The notes under the pieces: generated by a model | Told to the model about the DNA's origin: nothing | Seen by the model: only the letters and a program-made list of their open reading frames with translations | The model's database searches: none | Translations under genes and position numbers: made by a program | Shown here: positions 21,338-30,566 of the stretch, piece after piece | Layout of the letters: every line of letters starts with the position of its first letter | Position numbering within the stretch: the stretch's first letter is position 1 | Assembly (NCBI RefSeq): GCF_001553565.1 | Contig: NZ_CP014228.1 | Coordinates: 1,798,001 to 1,862,000, forward strand | DNA length: 64,000 nt | From: Actinomyces radicidentis | GTDB taxonomy: Bacteria > Actinomycetota > Actinomycetes > Actinomycetales > Actinomycetaceae | Direction of reading: 5' to 3'

Positions 21338-22749
21338 TCACTCGGCGACGAGGCGGGCGATGACCCGGTTCTCGGGCAGCCTCCTGGCGGGGAGCGTCGG
21401 CAGGACCGTGGAGGCGACCGTGATGGCGCCGCAGACCAGGAGCGTGGCCACGGCCGCGCCCCAGGGGACCTCTCCCGCCAGGTGAGGCCGGCGGCGCTCA
21501 GGCTCACGGCCTGGTAGGCGTAGGTCGGGAGGATCATCCCGAGGGACAGGAGCGCCGCGCTCACGGTGATGATGACGGCCTCGAGGACCGGCACGGCCGC
21601 CCGCCGGCCCGGCGTCGCGCCGGACACCCCGAGCAGGGCGAGCTCGGCGTCGCGCTGACGGCCCATCATGATGAGCGCGCCGACGCTGCCCGCGAAGGCG
21701 ATGGCGAGCGGAGGCCCGGCCATCATGATGAAGGTGCCGAGGTCTCCCGTGGTGAGGTCCGCCCCCAGGCCGGAGGCCTCGAGCGTCGCGGAGATCGAGC
21801 CGCCCGCGCCGAGCTCGGCGACCGCGATGCCGACGCCGAACATGACGGGGACGAGGGAGCGCTGGGCGCGGTCCGCCCGGGCGGTCACCGTGGAGCGCGC
21901 GAGGACCCAGGCGGGATCGCGCGACGGGACCAGCGCCGTCCAGGCCCGGGTGAGGAGCGGCACGAGGACGGGGGTGAGTGCCGCCATGAGCGCCCCGCAC
22001 AGGAAGATCTGCAGCAGGTCGAGGACGAGCAGGTTGGAGATCGTCTCCTTGTTTCTGTTCTCGACGAGCGGCGCGATCGCCGCCCAGGAACCGGCCACGG
22101 CGAGCGCCGGGAGGAGCGCCTTGAGCAGGCTCCTGAGCAGGAGGAGGCGGGGCGGGCGCGGCGCGGCGGCCTGACGCAGGGCCTCCACCGCCGGCGTCCG
22201 GCTCGCGCGCCGCGCCTGGCGGGCGCCGCCGAGGACGGCGAGCAGGACGCACAGGAGGTTCGCGCCGAGGAAGGCCGCGGGCGACCAGACGACGTCGAGG
22301 CCGACGAAGCCAGGCTCGTTGCGCTGGTTGTAGGCCATGAGGTCGAGGCTCGGGCGGATGAGCAGGGCGCCGAGGACGTCGCCGACGACGGCCGAGGCGA
22401 GGGACACCGCGATGAGCTGGCTCGTCACGGTGCTGCGGATCTGCCCGGGGGCGGCGCCCGCGAGGGCGAGGCGGGCCAGGGAGCCGCGGCGGGAGCCGAC
22501 GACGAGTCCGGTGGCCGACCCGATGACGGGGCCGCCGACGCAGGTCGTCATGAGGATCATGATGACCTGGAAGATCGTGTAGCCCGAGGAGTCCTCCTGG
22601 GCGATCATCCCGACGTCGACGGCGTGGAGGCCGGAGACGAGCGTGAGCGCGGGGATGACGAGCGCGGCGTTGACGACGACGAAGGTGAGGCCGACGCCGA
22701 GCCAGGCGGACCAGGAGTCGCGGAGCTCGGCCAGGTGGAGGCGCAGCAC
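21338..22749 (-). pseudogene. FtsX-like ABC permease, frameshifted near its 3' end
   Basis: MacB/FtsX-type permease with roughly eight to ten hydrophobic helices. GTG 22749 starts MLRLHLAELRDSWSAW, three bases after the ATPase stop. The reading frame is good to YQAVSLSAAGLTW, then becomes Pro/Arg/Ser-rich. One frame over, the protein continues GEVPWGAAVATLLVCGAIT and ends RRLPENRVIARLVAE at 21338, which is the expected final helix and tail. So one base is missing or extra near 21472-21482. Read without correction, the frame would run to 21244 and overlap purU. The lesion is either natural or a base-calling error. The intact protein would be about 470 residues. Confidence 0.75.
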
Positions 22750-22752
22750 GGC

Positions 22753-23585
22753 TCAGCCCTCCGCCCGGCCGAGGTCGGCGAGGGTCGCGGCGACCGCGGC
22801 CGCGTCGACGCCGCGGCGCTCGCTCACCAGCCGGCCGTCGCGCATGAAGAGGACGCGGTCGCAGGCGGCGGCGACGTTGGGGTCGTGCGTGACGACGAGG
22901 ACGCAGCGCTCCGGGGCGTGGGCGATGCGGGCGAGCTCGCCGAGGACGACCTCGCCGGTGCGGGTGTCGAGGGCCCCGGTGGGCTCGTCGGCGAAGACGA
23001 CGGAGGGCCGCTGCGCGAGGACGCGGGCGAGGGCCACGCGCTGCTGCTCGCCTCCCGACATGGACGGCGGCCTCGCCCCGGCGCCCTCGGCGAGGCCGAC
23101 GGAGGCGAGGGTGGACTCGCCGAGGCCGGCCTCGGGCCGCTTGTGGGCGAGGGTGTAGGGCAGGGCGACGTTCTCCGCGGCGGTGAGCGTCGGCACGAGG
23201 TTGTAGGACTGGAGCACGAAGCCGACCTCGCGGCGTCGCATGCGAGCCAGCGCCCGGCGTGACAGGCGGGAGACGTCGGAGCCGGCGAGGGCGACGGCCC
23301 CGGAGGTGGTGGCCTCGAGGCCGGCGAGGCAGTACAGCAGCGTCGACTTCCCGGAGCCCGAGGGGCCCATGATGGCGACCATCTGCCCGTAGGGGACGTC
23401 GAGGGAGACGCCGTGGAGGATCTCGACCTCGCCCTCGCCGGTGGAGAAGGACTTGCGGACCCCCGCGCGCTCACGGCGATCGGGGCGTCCTGCGCGGCGG
23501 GGGCGCCCGGCGCCTGGGGCGCGGCGCCGGGGGAGTGCTGGGCGGGTTTGGCGGGGACTGGGGTGGCGGGTGCCGCAGCGACCAT
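22753..23585 (-). pseudogene. ABC transporter ATP-binding protein, frameshifted in a short G run
   Basis: LolD/MacB-type ATPase paired with the FtsX-like permease. Walker A GPSGSGKST, Q-loop VGFVLQSYNL, signature [16 protein letters not shown] and Walker [13 protein letters not shown] are intact from 23382 onward. The N-terminal strands (VRKSFSTGEGEVEILHGVSL) lie in that frame but have no start codon. The neighbouring frame, starting at ATG 23585, gives a Pro/Ala-rich leader ending IAVSARG. Joining them needs one more G in the run at 23460-23464 (+ strand CCCCC), restoring SARGVRKSF. The leader of about 40 residues is unusual for such ATPases. Confidence 0.78.
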
Positions 23586-23767
23586 GACGGGGTCCTCTCA
23601 GGGACTGGCGTCGTCGACCGGAGACGCCGACGACGCAGGCCGTGTGGGCGGTCTCACAGTCGGTGCGCCGTCAGCCGCTCGCTTCATCCTCTGGGAGGAG
23701 TCTGTGACCTGGGCGGGTGGGCCCTGGGGGTGCTGGGACGTGCCCTCCCTCGTCCTCCGGAGCGCAC

Positions 23768-23804
23768 GGACGGGGTCGGCGCCCTGCACGCACCGACCCC
23801 GTCC
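23768..23804 (-). terminator. Hairpin downstream of the rpmB-rpmJ cluster
   Basis: GGACGGGGTCGG pairs with CCGACCCCGTCC around a 13-nt loop, 45 nt beyond the rpmJ stop on the minus strand. The rest of the 263-bp gap to the ABC ATPase gene shows nothing I can name. Confidence 0.6.
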
Positions 23805-23848
23805 AACCGGACCGCGGCGAGTCTCCCGCCGCGGCGTCTGGGAGCGCC

Positions 23849-23971
23849 TCAGCCCTGGCGGGCCTTGAGGCGCGGGTTCTTCTTGTTGATGACGTAGGTG
23901 TGGCCGCGGCGGCGGACCACCTTGCTGCCCGGCTGCTTCGCGAGCGACCGGATCGAGGCGCGGACCTTCAT
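23849..23971 (-). CDS. rpmJ: 50S ribosomal protein L36, zinc-free paralogue
   Basis: 40-residue L36: [19 protein letters not shown] then [21 protein letters not shown]. The standard form holds Zn with a C-C-C-H set; here the cysteines are gone (the C- form). It is the last gene of a five-gene set of alternative ribosomal proteins behind a Zur-like operator, so it should replace the zinc-containing L36 when zinc is scarce. GGAGAGCAGCCCC provides a ribosome site. Confidence 0.93.
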   Translation of the reverse strand: MKVRASIRSLAKQPGSKVVRRRGHTYVINKKNPRLKARQG

Positions 23972-24015
23972 GGGGCTGCTCTCCTTCGTGAACGGGTGGG
24001 GGTGGCGGGTGGCGC

Positions 24016-24279
24016 TCAGCGGGCCTGCGGGCGGACCCGCTTGCCGTAGCGCTTCTCGAACTTCTCGACGCGTCCCGCGGTGTCGAGGACGCGGCCGCGG
24101 CCGGTCCAGAACGGGTGCGAGGCGCTGGAGACGTCGACGTCGACGACGGGGTAGGTGCGCCCGTCCTCCCACTCGATGGTCTCCGTCGAGGTCATCGTCG
24201 AGCGGGTGAGGAAGGCGACGTCGGCCGCCTTGTCGCGGAAGACGATCGGCTCGTAGCTGGGGTGGATCCCGGGGCGCAC
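24016..24279 (-). CDS. rpmE2: 50S ribosomal protein L31 type B
   Basis: 87-residue type B L31 ([16 protein letters not shown] ... FLTRSTMTS ... [31 protein letters not shown]). It lacks the CxxC pairs of the zinc-binding type A protein. It lies 82 nt after rpsN and 44 nt before rpmJ. Type B L31 is a standard zinc-limitation replacement. Confidence 0.95.
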   Translation of the reverse strand: MRPGIHPSYEPIVFRDKAADVAFLTRSTMTSTETIEWEDGRTYPVVDVDVSSASHPFWTGRGRVLDTAGRVEKFEKRYGKRVRPQAR

Positions 24280-24361
24280 GGCGCTCCCTTCTGATGGTGC
24301 CCGGCGCGCGGGCTGGACGGGTGGACGGCGGTGGTCGGCGGGCGGCGTGGGCCGCCGGGGC

Positions 24362-24667
24362 TCACCACGAGGACTTGGTGATGCCCGGCAGCTCGCCGCG
24401 CAGGGCCATCTCGCGGAAGCGGACGCGCGAGACGCCGGCCTTGCGGAGGAAGCCGCGCGGGCGGCCGTCGACGGAGTCGCGGCCCCGCAGGCGGGTCGGC
24501 GAGGCGTCGCGGGGGAGGGCGTGGAGCGCTGCCATGGCCCGGTCGCGCTCGGCCTGGCTCAGGGCGGGGTCGACGGAGGCCCGCTTGAGCGCGGCGCGGC
24601 GCTCGGCGTAGCGGGCGACGACCTCGCGGCGCTGCTGGTCCCTGGCGATCTTGGAGGTCTTGGCCAT
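24362..24667 (-). CDS. rpsN: 30S ribosomal protein S14, long zinc-free form
   Basis: 101-residue S14 ([21 protein letters not shown] ... [23 protein letters not shown], ending [11 protein letters not shown]). This is the long form without the CxxC zinc motif. The start overlaps the rpmG stop by one base (TGATG), coupling the two genes. Confidence 0.95.
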   Translation of the reverse strand: MAKTSKIARDQQRREVVARYAERRAALKRASVDPALSQAERDRAMAALHALPRDASPTRLRGRDSVDGRPRGFLRKAGVSRVRFREMALRGELPGITKSSW

Positions 24668-24834
24668 CAGCGAGACTCCTTGAACTCGACGTGGGCGCGC
24701 ACGACCGGGTCGAACTTGCGCAGCACGAGGCGGTCGGGGGTGTTCCGCCGGTTCTTCCGGGTGACGTAGGTGTAGCCGGTGCCCGCGGTGGACACCATCT
24801 TGATGATCGGGCGCAGGTCCTTGTTGGAGGCCAT
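24667..24834 (-). CDS. rpmG: 50S ribosomal protein L33, zinc-free form
   Basis: 55-residue L33 read directly from the sequence: begins [20 protein letters not shown], continues [20 protein letters not shown] and ends [15 protein letters not shown]. No cysteines, so the C- form. AAGGAGTCGCGCC supplies the ribosome site. It lies 45 nt after rpmB. Confidence 0.95.
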   Translation of the reverse strand: MASNKDLRPIIKMVSTAGTGYTYVTRKNRRNTPDRLVLRKFDPVVRAHVEFKESR

Positions 24835-24879
24835 GGCGCGACTCCTTCCTGAGGGGCTGGCTGCTGCCGGTGGGGCGTC

Positions 24880-25116
24880 TCAGAGGCGCTCGCCGCGCCG
24901 GCGCATGTCCGCGACGACGGCCTCGATCCCCTTCTTGTCGATGGTCTTGATGCCCTTGGCGGAGACCGTGAGGGTGACGGTGCGCCCCAGGCTGGGGACC
25001 CAGTAGCGCTTGCGCTGGAGGTTGGGCTCCCAGCGCCGGTTGGTGCGCTTGTGGGAGTGGGAGACGGACTTGCCGTAGACCGGCCGGGCTCCCGTGACTT
25101 GGCAGTAGCGGCTCAT
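24880..25116 (-). CDS. rpmB: 50S ribosomal protein L28
   Basis: 78-residue L28: [20 protein letters not shown], then [18 protein letters not shown] and a C terminus rich in K and R. It has a single cysteine, so no zinc knuckle. First gene of the alternative ribosomal protein cluster rpmB-rpmG-rpsN-rpmE2-rpmJ. Its start lies only 13 nt from the Zur-like palindrome, so that site must overlap the promoter or the transcript start. The start is ATG 25116. Confidence 0.95.
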   Translation of the reverse strand: MSRYCQVTGARPVYGKSVSHSHKRTNRRWEPNLQRKRYWVPSLGRTVTLTVSAKGIKTIDKKGIEAVVADMRRRGERL

Positions 25117-25129
25117 GGGGTGGACTATA

Positions 25130-25144
25130 TGCGAACGATTCTCA
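25130..25144. promoter_or_regulatory. Zur-box-like operator between rpmB and the cobW-like gene
   Basis: TGCGAACGATTCTCA matches 11 of 15 positions of the actinobacterial Zur-type consensus TGAAAATGATTTTCA as I remember it. It sits in the 49-bp gap between two divergent starts. It probably represses both sides when zinc is plentiful. Confidence 0.72.
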
Positions 25145-25165
25145 ATCCCGTCAAGCTGGAGCGAC

Positions 25166-26389
25166 ATGACCAACCTCACCCGACCCGCGGCGCACGACCT
25201 CGTCCTCGTCAGCGCCGTCCAGCCCGCCCTCCTCGACCTCGTCGCCCTCTCCCTCCACGGCACGGGGGCGGTGACCGTGTCCGCCGCCGTCCTCGGGGAG
25301 ACCGAGCTGGACGCCGACCGCCCGCAGGACGCGGCCGCTGAGGAGCCCGACGACGGTCCGACCCGCGGGGTCCTCGTTCGCTTCAGCGTCCCCGACGACG
25401 AGGAGCCCTCCGGCGCCGCCGTCCTCGACGTCCGCGTCGCCACCCGGTGCTGGACCTGCGCCGTGCGCGAGGCCCTCCTCAGCCTCGCCCTCGAGCGCGC
25501 CGCCCTCGAGCCCGACGGCGTCACCGTCGTCCTCCTCCCGCCCGGCATCGAGCTCGTCCACCTGGTGCCCGGCCTCGCCGACGCCGTCGCCCATGAGCCC
25601 TCGCTGCGGCTGGCCGGGGTCGCCCACGCCGTCGACGTCGACGCCGCCGCCGAGGACCTGCTCACGCACACCCCGCTCACCGAGGCGCTCGAGGACGCCG
25701 GTGCCGTCACCTTCCCCGGCGACACCCGCTGCACCGGCGAGGTCCACATGGTCGGCCTCGGCTACGCCGACGTCGTCCTCGCCCTCGGCGACGACCCCGT
25801 CGGCGCCGACCTCGTCGAGCACCTCCGTCCCCACGACACCCTCCTCGTGCCGGGCCTCGACGGCGACCTCCCGGGCGCCCTCCGGTCCGTCGACCACGAC
25901 GCCGACGCCGCCCTCGCCCGCGTCCACCCGGCCACCACCCGCGCCTGGGGCGGGCCCGTCGAGCACGGCGTGCGCACCCTCGACCTCAACGCCGAGCTGC
26001 CCTTCCACCCCGGCCGCCTGCGCGAGCTCGTCGCCGACCTCGCCGGACGGGGCCTGTGCGCCCGCGGCTGCTTCTGGCTGCCGAGCCGACCCGGGCGCGT
26101 GTGCTCCTGGGAGGTCGCCGGCGGCGTCGTCAGCGTCGGGGACGCCGGCACCTGGGAGGACCTCGACCCGTGGACGCTGCGAGCAGGCCTCGACGACGGC
26201 GGGCCGTCCGACGCCCTGCCGAGCACGCCGCGCTGCCACCTCGTCGTCACCGGAGTCGCCGACGACGCCGAGTGCGAGCGCGTCCGGGACGCCTTCGCCC
26301 GCATCATCCTGCGGCCCGAGGAGCTCGAGGAGGCCCTCGCATGGGTCGGCGCCCCCGACGGCCTCGAGGACTGGTTCGGGGAGGGCTGA
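25166..26389 (+). CDS. CobW/COG0523-like protein without a Walker A loop
   Basis: 407-residue member of the CobW C-terminal-domain group, probably a zinc-stress protein given its divergent partner genes and the shared Zur-like box. The N terminus ([21 protein letters not shown]) lies where COG0523 GTPases have GxxGxGKT, but no P-loop is present. The metal site GCxCC becomes [12 protein letters not shown]. The C-terminal domain is well kept ([38 protein letters not shown]). It is therefore unlikely to bind GTP in the usual way. The same layout, rpmB divergent from a P-loop-less CobW-like gene, occurs as Rv0105c/Rv0106 in M. tuberculosis, from memory. ATG 25166 follows a CTGGAG site. Confidence 0.82.
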   Translation: MTNLTRPAAHDLVLVSAVQPALLDLVALSLHGTGAVTVSAAVLGETELDADRPQDAAAEEPDDGPTRGVLVRFSVPDDEEPSGAAVLDVRVATRCWTCAVREALLSLALERAALEPDGVTVVLLPPGIELVHLVPGLADAVAHEPSLRLAGVAHAVDVDAAAEDLLTHTPLTEALEDAGAVTFPGDTRCTGEVHMVGLGYADVVLALGDDPVGADLVEHLRPHDTLLVPGLDGDLPGALRSVDHDADAALARVHPATTRAWGGPVEHGVRTLDLNAELPFHPGRLRELVADLAGRGLCARGCFWLPSRPGRVCSWEVAGGVVSVGDAGTWEDLDPWTLRAGLDDGGPSDALPSTPRCHLVVTGVADDAECERVRDAFARIILRPEELEEALAWVGAPDGLEDWFGEG

Positions 26390-26453
26390 CGCTCACGGGG
26401 CCGGCGGCCGGGACCGTGCTCCGGACGGCCCCCGCGAGCCCCGGGCCCGGCGG

Positions 26454-26459
26454 TAGCAT
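26454..26459 (+). promoter_or_regulatory. -10 hexamer of the glyA-folD transcript
   Basis: TAGCAT, about 7 nt before the first conserved base of the riboswitch aptamer. Confidence 0.5.
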
Positions 26460-26464
26460 GACGC

Positions 26465-26580
26465 CGTCGGCGCGACTGGCGAAGGTGGACCACCACCGGG
26501 GAGCGCCGGCCGGCAGCCGCCGGGCCACCCGTGCGGCACCGCTCCGGAAGCACCTGGTCGCCCGCCTGGGCCGAGGTCGA
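26465..26580 (+). ncRNA. ZTP (pfl) riboswitch upstream of glyA
   Basis: The two conserved halves of the pfl motif are visible. The 5' half has GCGACTGGCG (26472-26481), GGTGGA, and CCACCGGGGAGCG (26492-26504). The 3' half is CCGCCTGGGC (26562-26571), which makes the pseudoknot. A variable stem lies between. The aptamer senses ZTP/ZMP, which accumulate when 10-formyl-THF is short, and turns on one-carbon genes. A small hairpin, CGCGGCG-CT-CGCCGCG (26587-26602), follows before the ribosome site AGGAG, so translation control is possible. Confidence 0.85.
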
Positions 26581-26619
26581 CGCCCCCGCGGCGCTCGCCG
26601 CGCAGACACGAGGAGAACC

Positions 26620-27930
26620 ATGACCGGTCCTGCTAGCACCGCTCTGAACAACATGCCCCTGTCCGAGCTCGACCCGGAGATCGCCGCCGTCCTCGACGGC
26701 GAGCTCGCCCGTCAGCGCGAGACCCTCGAGATGATCGCCTCGGAGAACTTCGTCCCGCGCGCCGTCCTCCAGGCCCAGGGCTCCGTCCTCACCAACAAGT
26801 ACGCCGAGGGCTACCCGGGCAAGCGCTACTACGGCGGCTGCGAGGTCGTCGACGTCGCCGAGCAGCTCGCCATCGACCGCGCGCTCGCGGTCTTCGGCGG
26901 CGACTACGCCAACGTCCAGCCCCACTCCGGCGCGCAGGCCAACGCGGCGGTCCTCGCCGCCCTCGCCACCCCGGGGGACACGATCCTCGGCCTCTCGCTC
27001 GCCCACGGCGGGCACCTCACGCACGGCATGAAGATCAACTTCTCCGGCAAGCTCTACAACGCCACCGCCTACGGCGTCGACGAGACGACCCACCGCATCG
27101 AGATGGACCAGGTCCGCGAGGCCGCCCTGCGCGAGCACCCCAAGGTCATCATCGCCGGCTGGTCCGCCTACCCCCGTCACCTCGACTTCGAGGCCTTCCG
27201 CTCCATCGCCGACGAGGTCGGCGCCGCGCTGTGGACCGACATGGCGCACTTCGCCGGACTCGTCGCCGCGGGCCTGCACCCGAGCCCCGTGCCCTACTCC
27301 GACGTCGTCTCCACGACCGTCCACAAGACCATCGGCGGCCCGCGCTCCGGCATGATCCTCTCCAGCCGCGGCGAGCAGTGGGGCAAGAAGCTCAACTCGG
27401 CCGTCTTCCCCGGCCAGCAGGGCGGCCCCCTCATGCACGTCGTCGCCGCCAAGGCCGTCGCCATGAAGGTCGCCGGCACCGACGAGTTCCGCGACCGCCA
27501 GCAGCGCACCATCGAGGGCGCCGCGCTCCTCGCCGAGCGCCTCCTGCGCGACGACGTCAAGCAGGCCGGCATCAGCCTCGTCACCGGTGGGACCGACGTC
27601 CACCTCGTCCTCGTCGACCTGCGCGACTCCGCCCTCGACGGTCAGCAGGCCGAGGACCTCCTCCACGCCGCCGGCATCACCGTCAACCGCAACGCCGTCC
27701 CGTTCGACCCGCGCCCGCCGCGCGTCACCTCCGGCCTGCGCATCGGCACCCCGGCGCTCGCCACCCGTGGATTCGGCGCCACCGAGTTCACCGAGGTCGC
27801 CGACGTCATCGCCACCGCCCTCGTGGCCGGCGCCGCCGGCAAGGCCGACGACGAGCTGCTCGCGGGCCTCAAGAACCGCGTCAAGGCGCTCACCGACGCC
27901 TTCCCGCTCTACCCCGGGCTCGCCCAGTGA
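26620..27930 (+). CDS. glyA: Serine hydroxymethyltransferase
   Basis: PLP enzyme that converts serine and THF to glycine and 5,10-methylene-THF. 436 residues, normal length: [33 protein letters not shown], the PLP-lysine motif [16 protein letters not shown], and [12 protein letters not shown]. The start is ATG 26620 behind AGGAG, directly below the ZTP riboswitch; the open frame further upstream is not coding. GTGA overlap with folD makes a two-gene one-carbon operon. Confidence 0.97.
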   Translation: MTGPASTALNNMPLSELDPEIAAVLDGELARQRETLEMIASENFVPRAVLQAQGSVLTNKYAEGYPGKRYYGGCEVVDVAEQLAIDRALAVFGGDYANVQPHSGAQANAAVLAALATPGDTILGLSLAHGGHLTHGMKINFSGKLYNATAYGVDETTHRIEMDQVREAALREHPKVIIAGWSAYPRHLDFEAFRSIADEVGAALWTDMAHFAGLVAAGLHPSPVPYSDVVSTTVHKTIGGPRSGMILSSRGEQWGKKLNSAVFPGQQGGPLMHVVAAKAVAMKVAGTDEFRDRQQRTIEGAALLAERLLRDDVKQAGISLVTGGTDVHLVLVDLRDSALDGQQAEDLLHAAGITVNRNAVPFDPRPPRVTSGLRIGTPALATRGFGATEFTEVADVIATALVAGAAGKADDELLAGLKNRVKALTDAFPLYPGLAQ

Positions 27931-28835
27931 GGGCGCCCTGGGACGGGGCTGCCAAGGTCCTCGACGGGAAGGCCGCCGCGGCCGCCATCAAGGCCGAGCT
28001 CAAGGAGCGCGTCGACGCCCTGCGCGAGCGCGGGATCACCCCGGGCCTGGGCACGGTGCTCGTCGGCGAGGACCCCGGCAGCGTCAAGTACGTCGCCGGC
28101 AAGCACGCCGACTGCGCCGAGGTCGGGATCACCTCGATCCGCGAGGACCTGCCCGCCACCGCGACGCAGGCCGAGATCGAGGCCGCCGTCGACCGCCTCA
28201 ACGCGGACCCCGCGTGCACCGGCTACATCGTCCAGCTGCCGCTGCCCAAGGGCGTCGACACGAACGCGATCCTCGAGCGAGTCGACCCGGACAAGGACGC
28301 CGACGGCCTCCACCCGACCAACCTCGGGCGCCTCGTGCTGCGGGGGAGCGAGCCCATCACCTCGCCCCTGCCCTGCACGCCCCGCGGCTGCATCGAGCTC
28401 ATGACCCGTCACGGCATCGACCTGGCCGGCAAGGACGTGTGCGTCATCGGGCGCGGCGTCACCGTCGGGCGGTCGATCGGTCTGCTGCTCATGCGCAAGG
28501 ACGTCAACGCCACGGTGGACGTCTGCCACACGGGCACGAGGGACCTCGCCGCGCACGTCTCGCGGGCCGACGTCGTCATCGCCGCCGCCGGCTCCGCGGG
28601 CATCATCACGGCCGACATGGTCAAGCCCGGCGCCGTCGTCCTCGACGTGGGTGTCTCCCGCGTCGTCAACCCCGCGACCGGCAAGGGCCGGATCATGGGC
28701 GACGTCGCCGACGGCGTCGACGAGGTCGCGTCCTGGCTCTCGCCGAACCCGGGCGGTGTCGGTCCGATGACCCGCGCGCTCCTGCTGGCGAACGTCGTCG
28801 AGACCGCCGAGCGAGGAGCCGCCTCGCGCGCCTGA
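27927..28835 (+). CDS. folD: Bifunctional methylene-THF dehydrogenase/methenyl-THF cyclohydrolase
   Basis: 302 residues. Oxidises 5,10-methylene-THF and hydrolyses the methenyl form to 10-formyl-THF, the next steps after GlyA. Seen: the catalytic lysine in [34 protein letters not shown], the NAD(P) loop [16 protein letters not shown], and VGVSRV. GTG 27927 overlaps the glyA stop. A strong terminator follows, so the ZTP riboswitch should control just glyA and folD. Confidence 0.97.
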   Translation: MRAPWDGAAKVLDGKAAAAAIKAELKERVDALRERGITPGLGTVLVGEDPGSVKYVAGKHADCAEVGITSIREDLPATATQAEIEAAVDRLNADPACTGYIVQLPLPKGVDTNAILERVDPDKDADGLHPTNLGRLVLRGSEPITSPLPCTPRGCIELMTRHGIDLAGKDVCVIGRGVTVGRSIGLLLMRKDVNATVDVCHTGTRDLAAHVSRADVVIAAAGSAGIITADMVKPGAVVLDVGVSRVVNPATGKGRIMGDVADGVDEVASWLSPNPGGVGPMTRALLLANVVETAERGAASRA

Positions 28836-28850
28836 CGCACCCGCACCTCG

Positions 28851-28898
28851 CGCCGGGGAGGTCCGGCACCCCGACCGGGGTGCCGGACCTCCCCGGCG
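28851..28898 (+). terminator. Terminator of the glyA-folD operon
   Basis: A perfect 22-bp stem (starts CGCCGGGGAGGTCCGG, ends CCGGACCTCCCCGGCG) with the 4-nt loop GACC, followed by TTCT. It begins 16 nt after the folD stop. Confidence 0.85.
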
Positions 28899-29333
28899 TT
28901 CTCGTGGGGCGGGTGGAGGGCGCTTCACCCGCGGCGCGGGACCGGCGTGCCAGGGGCGTCTCCCCGTGGCTCCGGAGGGGTGGGGTCCGTGGGGGATGGG
29001 TGAGGTGAGGTGAGGGGGACACGTCGGGAACCGCATGCGGTCCTCGACGAGAGCACGGGAGCGTGCACGGGGCGGGAGCCCGCCAATACCCATGGGTGAT
29101 CCGCATCTGGCGCTTGCGGATCGAGGTCACGGCCCGGTTGCGCCGGGATCACGCGGCGATCACGGCAGTCGGGGTGAGTGGGTGAGTCCCGGAGCGGGGT
29201 GGTGGGTGTGCTCGGGGTGCAATGAGCGATTAACCCGTGCTCTTTCCCGAGGGCCATTCATAGCCTTCTTGCGTCTCCAGCCGACGCGCACCGGTCGTCG
29301 GCAGCACCGCTCCCGGCCCCCGAGAGGATCCTC
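28899..29333. other. 435-bp intergenic region before the LAHTG protein
   Basis: No convincing gene. It becomes less G+C-rich toward 29220-29275 (GATTAACCCGTGC, CATTCATAGCC), where a promoter for the following surface protein would fit. A short palindrome ACCCATGGGT lies at about 29088-29097. GAGAGGAT just before ATG 29334 is the ribosome site. Confidence 0.35.
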
Positions 29334-30332
29334 ATGTCATCCCGTACCAGTGTCGTCCGCCGCTCGCTCAGCATCGCGGGTGCCACCGCCGTCGCCCTCA
29401 CGATCACCGCCGCCCCCGCGCTCGCGAGCGTGTCCAACCTCGACGACGGCGGCGCCCCGCAGAGCACGTCGACGGTCCCGGACGACCAGAAGACCGTCAC
29501 CGTGACGTCGACACAGGAGACGACGACCCCCGTCGACACGGGCAACGGCTCCGTCATCCCCGACGACCAGCCCTCGACCGAGCCCAGCACGCGGGCCACG
29601 GAGCCGAGCACTGAGCCCAGCACTGAGCCGTCCACCGAGCCCGCAACGCAGACCAGCGCGCCGGCCACCACCGAGCCCTCCACGACGCCGACCACTCCGG
29701 GCAACGGCTCCGTCATCCCCGACGACCAGCCCAGCAGCGAGCCGAGCACCGAGCCCAGCAGCGAGCCGAGCACCGGGCCGTCCACCGAGCCGAGCACCGA
29801 GCCGAGCACCGAGCCGTCCACCGAGCCCACCGGTGACTGCACGACCGTCTCCACCCGCACCGTGCGTCGTCACGGCACGACCATCGTCGAGCCCACCACC
29901 GGGCCGACCGACTGCGCTACGACGCCCGCCGAGCAGCCCAGCGAGCAGCCGAGCGAGCAGCCCACTCCGGCCGCTCCGCAGGGCTCGACCACCCCGAGCT
30001 CCACGGCGCCGGACACCACGACCCCGAGTCAGGACTGCGACGCGACCCCGGCCGGCTCCACGGCGTCCTCCACCCCGGGCAGCACCACCGGCACGACGAC
30101 GTCCAGCCGGACCGTTCCGGGCGCGGACTGCACGACCCTCACCGTCACTGGAAGCAACGGCTCCACGAGCGTGACCACGGGCTCCGCCCCGGCAGCCTCC
30201 AGCACCGCGACCGGTGCCGTTGACGAGGACTCCCTCGCTCACACCGGTGCCATGACCGAGGTCCTGCTCGGCACGGCCGGCGTCCTCCTCATCGCCGGCG
30301 GCGCCCTCACGACGGCCCGCCGTCGTGCCTGA
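29334..30332 (+). CDS. Low-complexity sortase-anchored surface protein (LAHTG, PSTEP repeats)
   Basis: 332 residues: a signal peptide (cleavage about residue 31, ALA-S), then an almost wholly disordered Ser/Thr/Pro/Glu region with many PSTEPS-type repeats, and a C-terminal sorting signal LAHTG, a hydrophobic helix ([17 protein letters not shown]) and RRRA. LAxTG is the motif of class E sortases in high-G+C Gram-positives. Two copies of [12 protein letters not shown] are encoded by identical 33-nt DNA. A few Cys residues ([25 protein letters not shown]) recur at intervals. No enzyme domain is visible; a stalk or spacer, possibly O-glycosylated, is likely. Confidence 0.8.
   Translation: MSSRTSVVRRSLSIAGATAVALTITAAPALASVSNLDDGGAPQSTSTVPDDQKTVTVTSTQETTTPVDTGNGSVIPDDQPSTEPSTRATEPSTEPSTEPSTEPATQTSAPATTEPSTTPTTPGNGSVIPDDQPSSEPSTEPSSEPSTGPSTEPSTEPSTEPSTEPTGDCTTVSTRTVRRHGTTIVEPTTGPTDCATTPAEQPSEQPSEQPTPAAPQGSTTPSSTAPDTTTPSQDCDATPAGSTASSTPGSTTGTTTSSRTVPGADCTTLTVTGSNGSTSVTTGSAPAASSTATGAVDEDSLAHTGAMTEVLLGTAGVLLIAGGALTTARRRA
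29541..29732 (+). repeat. 33-nt exact direct repeats inside the LAHTG protein gene
   Basis: GGCAACGGCTCCGTCATCCC and 13 further identical bases occur at 29541-29573 and 29700-29732. The repeat period is 159 nt (53 codons), so recombination between copies would remove 53 residues in frame. Shorter GAGCCGAGCACC-type units fill 29570-29830. Confidence 0.85.
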
Positions 30333-30491
30333 CGCCGCCCGCGGCGGCACCGCGGTCCCGGGACCGACAGTCCCGGATCACCGCGGCCCGGTGGGGAGGC
30401 GCACCGCCTCGCAGGTCCGGATCGGGATCAGGACGGCGACAGCCCCGACCGCACGACGCGGCCACGACAGCACTCGCTGATCACCGACGCC

Positions 30492-30533
30492 ACGGGGCGG
30501 GGAGGAGCACGGTTGTGCTCCTCCCCGCCCCGT
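30492..30533. terminator. Bidirectional hairpin between convergent genes
   Basis: A perfect 19-bp stem (ACGGGGCGGGGAGGAGCAC and its complement) with the loop GGTT. It lies between the LAHTG protein gene and the small membrane protein gene. The 30333-30491 part shows nothing else. Confidence 0.8.
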
Positions 30534-30566
30534 CGGTGTCTCCGCAGGCGGATGGTCCTGAGCCGG

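Noticed and set aside
29088..29097. ACCCATGGGT palindrome in the gap before the LAHTG protein
   Set aside because: Only 10 bp, and short palindromes of this kind are frequent in G+C-rich DNA; not enough to call an operator.
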